This document shows, in pieces, positions 56,884 to 64,000 of a stretch of DNA of 64,000 bases. The first letter of the stretch is position 1, and each line of letters begins with the position of its first letter. This DNA comes from Prosapia bicincta (Eukaryota > Arthropoda > Insecta > Hemiptera > Cercopidae). The DNA is taken from NCBI GenBank assembly GCA_036971475.1, contig JBAIZL010000002.1:348689082-348753081 (forward strand), given 5' to 3'. The translations under genes were made by a program, and so were the position numbers. The notes below the pieces were generated by a model. That model was not told the DNA's origin, ran no database searches, and saw nothing but the letters and a program-made list of their open reading frames with translations.

Positions 56884-58887
56884 TAGGGATGGGCCGATTC
56901 CTAAAATTTTCGATTCCGATTCCGATTCTAAAATTTTCCGTTCGATTCTCGATTCTTTAGTCGATTCTCGATTCTTTCAAGTTATATTAGCTTACATTCT
57001 AGTTCTCTAATAATTAATTTAGTTAATATCTTGGTCATATGGCAAAACCTTTTAAAAGTTCTGTTTTAATGTAATAGGCTACACAAAACCTTCAACCTTG
57101 ATTTATCAATAGGAATTTTTTTAAACACAAAAACATATCAGAATAAAGTAATGACTTATTTTAAAGTTAAAAATGTGAACTTTACTTATTTTATGATGTT
57201 TGAAAAAATTCCTAAGCCTATTTACATTGTCTCCCAAACAAAACAAAAATTAAAAACAAACTAACAACATAAAAAGTAAAAAATTAATACAAATAGGATA
57301 GGCTTTAATATTTAAAAGTCTGGCAGGTAATGTACATTTCTGTTCAAAAACACAAGCATTTGAACACGTCGTGGGTCAAGCTAGTCTCATCGCTAGTCAC
57401 ATATAGCTCCTGAAGTTGAGAAAGGTTTTTCAGAAAACACTGTCGCGAGTGGGCAGACAGGTATTTTATTGCCATTGCATTTAAATGAGGGTATTTGGCA
57501 CTTTGTACTGCCAAATACTTCCCAACATTACAATCTGAACTGGCTAATGGTTCCCCCAGATAATTGTTTACGTCTTCTTCTACTGTCAATTCCCCTGGGG
57601 TACCTTCTTCCCCAACATTCTGGATTAGTGGGGCATACCTTCTCCACATCTGGTGGGACCTTTTTTTCTGCAGGTGTCTGAAACAAGTGCAACTGATTCA
57701 GGCCTATTTTGTATTTATTACTCAATCCCAGTTGATTTTTAACCGACTATCACTTGTAGGTCCTGTGTCTGAGGATAAAGTTTCTTTAAGTATAAATCTT
57801 TTTTGTTGATACATTTGGGCAAAATGAATGATGTTTAAATGCTTTTTCATATTTGATATGTGGTTTTCCACCGTCAGTTTCTGTTAACCGTCATCGAATT
57901 GACGCGACGGCCAGTACTCTGAACCGAATACCGCCAGGCCTCTTGACGCTTTATGTTTATTAGTACTACTCAGCTAGTGTTGCTACTTTTGGAAAAATTA
58001 AGGCACAGTATTTAAGAACAAGCTTCACACTACTTACAGATGTAATTACGATGGTTTTTGTTTGATAGATAAACGCCGACGGGATTATAAACATGATGTT
58101 AATCTAAAAGCTTTTTGTACGTAGTTACGGGCCGACACACATATTTGTTATAACGTATTGTAATGATTTTCACTACTGTTTTCAAAATTTCACAAAACCT
58201 TAAAAGTAAGTCGGAAATATTGACTAAATATTTAGTTGTAAAATAATCCTTAAAAACGGACTTTGTGAAAGTTAAGTACAAACATTGATACACTTAGATA
58301 AACTCATCCTTACTAGGAAGTAAATTATAACGTAAATTCCTTAACAAGTAAATTATTTGGTGTTAAAACTTTTACTTAATATGAATCTTGGATAGTATTT
58401 ACTGGACCTGTAGCATTACTTATCAGAGAGAGAATATATTACACTTTAGTTCTATATTCAAAATATTTATAAACTCACAAATCAATCACATGTGACTCGT
58501 TTACGTGTCTTAGTGACAGGCGCAAAAACACTTTTATCACCAGTCTGTTTATTTTTTGGGTAGCCGGGACATGAAATTATGGTTTTGTTGTTTCTTGCTA
58601 ACACAAAACACAAAAAATATCAAAACAGTGTGGCACAGATTATAAAATTTAATTAAATCAAGAACAATGTCGAGTAAATTGGCCCGACGGAGTTTATTTA
58701 CGTTTCATTTACGGTAGGAAATAACTATGCTGGGCCAGTTGGTCCGACACGGATTTTTATAAATATTCGGAATCGTGTGGAATCGGAATCGACACTTTGA
58801 TGATGAAGAATCGAGTATCGACGATTCCTCGATACCACCTAGAATCGACGATTCCTGGAATCGAGAATCGGAATCGGCCCATCCCTA
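56884..58887 (-). mobile_element. hAT element copy 2 with perfect 8-bp target duplication
   Basis: Inverse orientation to 38408-40923. Ends are TAGGGATGGGCCGATTCC and GGCCCATCCCTA. The direct repeats TATAAATG at 56876-56883 and 58888-58895 are the target duplication. It is 2004 bp long, against 2516 bp for copy 1, so the two copies carry different internal deletions. The right duplication overlaps the start of a PLE endonuclease fragment. Confidence 0.95.
57344..57860 (-). pseudogene. hAT transposase remnant, copy 2
   Basis: Minus strand: ISNMKKHLNIIHFAQ (end of the BED finger) near 57850, then ATG 57649 with WRRYAPLIQNVGEEGTPGEL, VEEDVNNYLGEPLASSDCNV and YPHLNAMAIKYLSAH. A frameshift follows (copy 1 has PPTTVF there), then TSDETSLTHDVFKCLCF and TAG. 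As in copy 1 the catalytic centre is deleted, so both descend from the same short derivative. The stop present in copy 1 after CDVGK is absent here (CNVGKYLAV). Confidence 0.8.
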
Positions 58888-58889
58888 TA

Positions 58890-59165
58890 TAAATGCTTAT
58901 ATAAAACCAGACATATTCAAATCAAACTTAGATACTCATTGTATCAGTAATGAACACATATTTCCTGAAATAGGAAATATGAAAATAATTAATGAAATCG
59001 ACACACACGAAATAAATATATATGAAACATTTAGAGATTTATAAAGATATTGAAAGCAAATTCATTGTGGAACAAGTTCAAGTGAAACCAAAACACCAAA
59101 CTGCTTACAATATAAATATTTATGGTGTCATGGTAAAAATTACATAGAAGTATAATTACAAATAA
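58890..59165 (+). pseudogene. PLE GIY-YIG C-terminal fragment, family H
   Basis: Reads NAYIKPDIFKSNLDTHCISN, EHIFPEIGNMKIINEIDTHE, INIYETFRDL, then after a stop/shift IVEQVQVKPKHQTAYNINI. It aligns throughout with the end of the family A protein (NAYKKPEIYKSKFASHCINN ... EQIQVKSK). Only the last third of the endonuclease is present. It begins right at the hAT target site. Confidence 0.75.
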
Positions 59166-59178
59166 ACATGTTTGAATT

Positions 59179-59417
59179 ACAAATTACACTTTTGCTATTA
59201 CTTGCGACCAGACATTTGTTAACTAAAAGTTGTTAATTGTTAACTTACACTTGGACGAAACGTTTTCGTCTTACAACTTCTCCAGCCTCCAAAGGTTTTC
59301 TCCAAGTGTAAGTTAACAATTAACAACTTTTAGTTAACAAATGTCTGGTCGCAAGTAATAGCAAAAGTGTAATTTGTAATTTACAACCAGCTCGTCATGA
59401 ACAGCAACAAGATTTCG
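59179..59417. mobile_element. Mini PLE insertion (family C ends, inverted) with 11-bp target duplication
   Basis: ATGTTTGAATT at 59168-59178 is repeated at 59418-59428. The 239-bp insert is two family C terminal segments head to head: minus 59181-59297, plus from about 59298, both with CTTTTAGTTAACAA and GTCTGGTCGCAAGTAATAG. It interrupts the family H PLE end. The uninterrupted relative at 52.8-52.96 kb shows the empty site. Confidence 0.8.
59253..59289 (-). ncRNA. Hammerhead-like fold, PLE family C (second copy)
   Basis: Minus strand: CTGGAGAA, helix II GTT/GAC with GTAA loop, GAAA, ACGT palindrome, TT. Helix II pairs here, unlike in the 31.15-kb copy, but stem I is decayed (GG/CG). The plus-oriented arm starts almost at the predicted cleavage point. 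Confidence 0.4.
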
Positions 59418-59428
59418 ATGTTTGAATT

Positions 59429-59530
59429 GTAGTACACATGATTTAATTTTTGTAAACAATTTTGTTATATCATTGTTTTTCCTAAAGATGCTAATAAATT
59501 TACTGGCATAAAGCTTTGATAAACATAAAT
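59429..59530 (+). repeat. PLE family H end
   Basis: Continuation of the family H 3' region after the nested insertion, with the fold CTAAAGAT, GCTA/TGGC, AGCT, TT at 59475-59524 (first box mutated). Confidence 0.6.
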
Positions 59531-59973
59531 TTAAAAAACTCTTGTAATTGAAATATTGAAATTCATTAATTATATTACAAGAAAAAGTATTACCATATTT
59601 AATATATAATATTATAATAGTATTATCATATAAATACCTCTCATATAAAATTGTCTTTGTTAGTTTTTCAAATTTACAAAATTAAAAGTTCGATAGTCGT
59701 CATAAACTATTGTTAAAGGGATTAATATAAATACTGATGTATAGTATTTATCATATCTCTCTTTTTAAATCATATGTGCTATTCATGTGTTATTAATCAG
59801 CTCTATTCTTTCAATTATTATTACAGGGATTTTTCTTTAAAAAAACAGTTGAATTTAGTTCTTGTATGTATTTCTACTTAATAAAAGTACATTAATTTCT
59901 AATGTGCATGCTAATTACAATAGTAAGGTCCCCACAGTAATATAGTAACATTTAGAAATCATATAATACTTAC

Positions 59974-60319
59974 ATGATCAAAATGAATAGCTATTATGGT
60001 GAATAGCTGGTAGCATGGATGAATATTTGGTACAACTTTGAATGTTGCATCCATGTGTAATTCATTGGCACCAGGGAGCAACTATAGAAAATGCTTGGAT
60101 GCAAATATGACTGCTGCCCCAGCCTCTGCATTCTCAATTGTTCCTCTATAGAAATCCTTGTTGCCAATGGATTTACAGAATCCCACATTCCCATGTACCA
60201 TACGTCCATATTCTGCAAGACTTAGCAGAACTCCCACATTTTGTGAAACACATCGTGCTCTAAACATCGCTGACCTCAACGAGTTGAACCCAACCTTACC
60301 GGATACTTCAATTGGAACT
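59974..60319 (-). CDS. FLYWCH-MULE gene, transposase exon (exon 2)
   Basis: Acceptor TTATTCCAG, donor GTAAGTATTATATG. The first base completes the Arg codon split at the end of exon 1. It reads RVPIEVSGKVGFNSLRSAMF, RARCVSQNVGVLL, FYRGTIENAEAGAAVIFASK, HFL, stop (TAG 60085-60083), LLPGANELHMDATFKVVPNI and CYQLFTIIAIHFDH. 'LHxDATFKxxPxxxxQLxTI' is the start of the MULE transposase catalytic domain with its first Asp (DAT). 346 nt: 1 + 115 codons, ending phase 0 as exon 3 needs. The single TAG is the only break. Confidence 0.78.
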
Positions 60320-60329
60320 CTGGAATAAT

Positions 60330-60785
60330 AAAAATGAAAAATTTTTATTACATAAAATTTAAAGTAATTATTGCATGTATAAATGAGTAAACACATTTTA
60401 CTAACTTGATTAGTGTTTCAGAACGCATAAGCAAGTTGGTTAAAAAAGTTTTTACTCAGCTATCAATAATTACTTATGATTAATTCAATATTGTAATATT
60501 AGAGTGTGTTTAATTTATTTTTATTTAACATTGGTCTATTTAAAGTCTATGAAAGTGGTATTATAACATGGACACATCAGAAATCAAAGATTATATTCAT
60601 TTCACATAAATAATATATTATATATTAAATAAAATATATTATATATATTAATAGGTATTTATTTACTATGCACACGTGTATGAGTTAAGGAAAAAAAACA
60701 ATACCGACCGAGGCAGAAAGTCATCAGGGATAAGGAAAAATTTACTAAAACTCTCGCTCAGGGAAATAAATAGCATTTTATCAAA
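60330..60785. other. AT-rich, nothing recognised
   Basis: Intronic position. Confidence 0.5.
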
Positions 60786-61330
60786 TTAAAGTTGGGTAAA
60801 AAATTCAGTGCGGAGTAATTAGAAGTACTACGTTCGCATATCAACAGCGCACCATACTACGTATACGTATATTTAAATATAGCTATAAAGTCTCCAGTTA
60901 GGATAGATTTGGTTGTAATGTTATAAATTACTATATACCTATATTAAAATATACCTGTAAAGTGACCAGCAAGGATAGATTTGTATGTAATTTTATACAT
61001 TACATTACCTAATTAGAGGTCTACTTCTGCGGCGTAATACTTTTTGCCAGGTGACGTCTCATGATCTCTATTCTAGCCTTACATGTGTAAATTTGGCAAA
61101 ATGTATAAAATTATAACCAAATCTATCCTGACTGAATACTTCATAGGTATATAAAATTAACCTTCCGTGGCAATAACAAACAATAATTACCAATATAACT
61201 TCAGAACATGTTTTTGATTCGTTTTATAAGCATTGCAATGAGGGTGTGCAATGTGCATTGAAATGAGTAAAAAATAAAAAAAAATTAAACAATATCAAGA
61301 CCCATTTATGCTATACATGCCATTACAACC
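60786..61330. mobile_element. Foldback MITE, related to 55.0 kb, partial
   Basis: Shares GGGTAAAAAATTCAGTGC and TTCATAGGTATA words with the 55.03-55.74 kb element. It has an internal inverted pair, GGATAGATTTGGTT near 60900 and AACCAAATCTATCC near 61115. The outer 100 bp on the right is missing. Confidence 0.6.
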
Positions 61331-61530
61331 TAACATTTAAATTAGGAATAAAGTAACTCTCCGTATTTTTCGCAAAAAGAAAAGTTGATATTCCTCTTCT
61401 ACATATTATAAAAAGTAATTTAAAAACAAAACAAAGAATTTTTTAAACCAACTTAATTAAGGCTATATTTTTACCTTTTACATTAAAAATAATAACCTAA
61501 TCTGACCAGACTTTGGTGCTTACCAACGCT

Positions 61531-61677
61531 TCGACCGGCGAAATTTTTTTTCCTGATAGATTTGAAATTGCTGAACACGAATCTGATGTTATTTTTAATG
61601 GAAAACAGATAAAAAAACTTCAGATTCGTTTTCAGCAAGGTCAAATTGATCAGGGTAAAAACTTTCGCCGATCGGAG
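61531..61677. repeat. Inverted repeat with ~58-bp arms
   Basis: The arm from TCGACCGGCGAAATTTTTTT through CGAATCTGATG is mirrored, at about 80 percent, by CTTCAGATTCG through CTTTCGCCGATCGGA. The loop is about 28 bp. Lies in intron 1 of the FLYWCH-MULE locus. Confidence 0.75.
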
Positions 61678-61827
61678 CGATAGTCCCTGATCTTAATAAT
61701 ACCTTTTTTTCTTATGCAATGTTTGACATTTGTAAAATGAGACATTCAAGGTGATGTCCACTTTGTTAAGTATAATTTCTGACTAAGCATGCATTTTTGC
61801 TAAAAAAATTAAACTGTTATTACATAC

Positions 61828-62146
61828 CTGGCAACGTTCTTCGTAAAAAATGATGTTGAAAGGTGTAGCCTCAATCTTACAATTTTAAGAATGAGTCTCC
61901 TCAGAGTTTCAACAGAAATATACGTTAGGTCAGGTCCATGATTGCGATTGCTGTGTTTCACAAAATGCACAGGGTTTGTTCAGGTCCCCGTAGCGGCATA
62001 GAAGCCCTGGCAGGACAAGTATTGTACAATTTGCACTTAAGGTAGATTTTTACTACTGTCTCACTGTCTCTATAGTAATGGTATCCATAATCGATGAGCG
62101 GCAGGTCGTTAGCGTTAAAGCTGGCTGCTGCTGGAACCACGAACAT
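61828..62146 (-). CDS. FLYWCH-MULE gene, FLYWCH zinc-finger exon (exon 1 seen)
   Basis: From ATG 62146: MFVVPAAASFNANDLPLIDY, GYHYYRDSETVVKIYLKCKL, YNTCPARASMPLRGPEQT. After a frameshift: VHFVKHSNRNHGPDLTYISV, ETLRRLILKIV...FFTKNVAR. It ends AG before GTATGT (phase 2). FLYWCH fingers have 'LxxxGYxYxxxxxxxxxxYWxCxxxxxxxCxAR ... HxHxP'. The Y-x-Y, C-x(5)-C, Ar and H...NH residues are here, but the Trp is Leu. FLYWCH domains bind DNA or proteins and are often fused to MULE transposases in arthropods. The true 5' end may be further upstream. The first 15 codons are also present in the duplicate at 62.9 kb. Confidence 0.75.
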
Positions 62147-62467
62147 TGTCGGGTGACAAACAAGCCTCTGTTTACTCAGTTCTGAATATTAAAAAATGGT
62201 ATTTTTTTGTACACATGTGATTTAAATATATTTAGGATTACTTAAAAACTTATTACAACAATTCAAACATTTTATTTACTTAGTTATGCCCGTATATTCA
62301 CTGACGGAAACACAGGCTCGCTAAACGTACCTATCGTTAAGAGGTTGTAGGGATAGAAAATTAAAATTCTGACCACATTTTTCTCTGCAAGCGTGTTAGG
62401 AACAAATTTAGCTTCAGAACTAACTAAACTACAATATTTAAATTAAGCCAATAGACACGCTTCAGAC
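62106..62467. repeat. Direct duplication, left copy (~360 bp)
   Basis: Matches 62873-63243 with few differences (for example TTAGCGTTAAAGCTGGCTG and CGTATATTCACTGACGGAAA). The offset is 767 bp. It covers the start of the FLYWCH exon and upstream DNA. Confidence 0.92.
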
Positions 62468-62688
62468 CGGTTGTAGGGGTTAGAGGATATTATTGTAATG
62501 GAATAATTTTTTTAGGATTGTTATGCATACAAGTAAAGTTATAACCAACATTGCTAAAATATTTGGATGTCAATAACAAACTATCCTGGCAAACACCGTT
62601 TCTACCAAAAGTACCAATCGTTAAACGGCCCTAAAAGGTAAATGAAGAATCTAAAATGAAGAAATATATAAACACTTCTAAATATTAA

Positions 62689-62775
62689 CAAACTTGCATA
62701 TAGTAGCACTTACTTATATTTGTTGAAGACGGCCGTTTCAGGAGATAAGTCCCATTGTCAACTCAGACCGTAACT
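62689..62775 (-). repeat. PLE family E end with hammerhead-like fold
   Basis: Matches the 34.0-kb palindrome arm. The fold at 62725-62764 has GAG, TTGACAAT, GGGA/TCCT, GAAA, CGGCCG, TC, TTC. Relative to 34128-34167 both stem I and helix II have a C to T change that keeps a G-U pair. Confidence 0.7.
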
Positions 62776-62872
62776 GATCTCAAGGTTTAAGTAGGTTAGG
62801 GTATTAGGGTAGGGGTGGAATATTATGGTGGTGTGGGTGTATTTTACCACTTTATACTTCCTGGCAGCCAAA

Positions 62873-63243
62873 CGTTAGCGTTAAAGCTGGCTGGTGCTGG
62901 AACCATGCAAACGTAGAATATTTTCGGGCAACAAACAAGCCTCTGTTTACTCAGTTCTGAATATTAAAAAATCGTATTTTTTGTACACATGTGATTTAAA
63001 TATATTTAGGATTACTTAAAAACTTATTACAACAATTTAAACATTTTATTTACTTAGTTATGCCCGTATATTCACTGACGGAAACACAGGCTCGCTAAAC
63101 GTACCTATCGTTAAGAGGTTGTAGGGATAGAAAATTAAAATTCTGACCACATTTTTCTCTGCAAGCGTGTTAGGAACAAATTTAGCTTCAGAACTAACTA
63201 TACTACAATATTTAAATTAAGCCAATAGACACGCTTCAGACCA
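62873..63243. repeat. Direct duplication, right copy
   Basis: Right partner of 62106-62467. Here the ATG is followed by VPAPASFNAN in frame on the minus strand, so the promoter-proximal end of the FLYWCH exon exists twice. It stops abruptly at the PLE at 63243. Confidence 0.92.
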
Positions 63244-63249
63244 TTTCTA

Positions 63250-64000
63250 TCGTTATTAACCATTATTGGGTTCGCTATGTAGATGATGGAATGTATATAT
63301 CAAACAATAATATTAAAAATTTAACAAATATTTTGGATAAAATAAATAAAATTAATAATAAAATCAAATTTACTTATGAAATTGAAACAAATAATAAAAT
63401 AAATTTTCTAGATTTAACTATAATAAGAATAAAATGAAAAATTTGAATATATGATATACCGTAAACCAACTTTAACAAACCAAATTATACCAAATAATTC
63501 TAATCATCCATATAATAAAAAATGGCTGTTTTATATAACTTATTATATAGAATGCATAAAGTACCCATGAATGGAGAATATAAAATTAGAGAAAAAAACA
63601 TAATTTACCAAATTGCATTAGAAAACGGTTGTAAAAAGAAAACTGTTGACAAACCTAATTATAATATTTTTAATAAACAAAATAATAATTTAATTTGCAA
63701 TAGTAATAATAATACAATATGGACTTCATTTTTATTTATAGGCCATGAAATAAAAAAATATCACAAAATTATTTAAAAACACAAATATCAAAATTGCATA
63801 CAAAACTAATAACAAAATAATAAACATAATAAATAACAATAATAAAATAATTAATATGCATGAAAAAGGTGGTGTTTATAAATTAGAATGCGAAAACTGT
63901 AATAAAGCTTATACAGGTCAAACCAAGAAAAATTAAAAGAAAGATATAAAGAATATTTGAATGCCTATATTAATCCAGAAATATATAAATCAAATTTTGC
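63250..64000 (+). mobile_element. Penelope-like element, family A relative, runs off the window
   Basis: 5'-truncated inside the RT palm and inserted at the end of the duplicated segment. It is close in sequence to the 34.7-36.0 kb element. Confidence 0.85.
63255..64000 (+). pseudogene. PLE reverse transcriptase (palm/thumb) and GIY-YIG start, partial
   Basis: Begins NHYWVRYVDDGMYISNNN, containing RT motif C with the Asp pair, then NNKIKFTYEIETNNKINFLD. After a frameshift near 63435 it continues YRKPTLTNQIIPNNSNHPYN, MAVLYNLLYRMHKVPMNG, IREKNIIYQIALENG. Another shift near 63760 precedes MHEKGGVYKLECENCNKAY, TGQTKK (GIY-YIG core, with T for I). It has at least three frameshifts. The window ends inside the endonuclease. 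It supplies the undamaged reading at positions where the 35-kb copy is mutated. Confidence 0.88.

Overview
This window reads as a transposon graveyard in a large, AT-rich invertebrate genome, most likely an arthropod and probably an insect. The evidence is the repertoire: many families of Penelope-like retroelements (PLEs), BED-type hAT elements, mariner, jerky/Tigger, piggyBac and Helitron relics, foldback MITEs, long minisatellite arrays and dozens of (TA)n tracts. Coding pieces are interrupted by GT-AG introns. I see no bacterial operon, no tRNA or rRNA gene and no CRISPR array. The species cannot be fixed from the sequence alone.

Layout. 1-5.85 kb is a satellite of about 139 bp per monomer in at least four diverged sequence blocks. 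5.9-9.4 kb holds a decayed ORF and two minisatellites (89 bp and 67-68 bp periods). 9.4-17.6 kb is mostly AT-rich DNA with a piggyBac scrap and the N-terminal part of a PLE. 17.6-30.2 kb is a paired structure: two arrays of a 125-bp minisatellite, each followed on the right by tandem copies of an exon-like module readable on the minus strand. Between them lie a jerky/Tigger element and a fragment of a lineage-expanded protein. 30.2-41 kb and 50.9-54.6 kb are dense in PLE bodies and PLE termini set in (TA)n. Between and around them are two hAT elements, a Tigger-like MITE, piggyBac, Helitron and mariner copies. 55-58.9 kb has two MITE-like elements and a second hAT copy with a perfect 8-bp target duplication.

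The only spliced, gene-like unit I can assemble lies on the minus strand from 62146 down to 49900. It is a FLYWCH zinc-finger exon (62146-61828), two exons of a MULE-type transposase domain (60319-59974 and 52720-52536) and a C-terminal exon (50307-49900). Splice sites and phases agree from exon to exon. One in-frame stop and two 1-2 nt frameshifts show it is decaying or mis-assembled. Its introns are filled with PLE, hAT and MITE insertions.

The most interesting structural signal is a set of about 40-bp RNA folds at PLE ends in at least seven sequence families. Each has a CUGANGA-like box, a hairpin, GAAA and a short palindrome. Flanking stem I pairs in most copies, although its sequence differs from family to family. 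They look like the hammerhead-ribozyme motifs known from Penelope-like elements, but most have one extra base before helix II. The second is the array of 107-nt exon-like modules at 18.8-30.2 kb.
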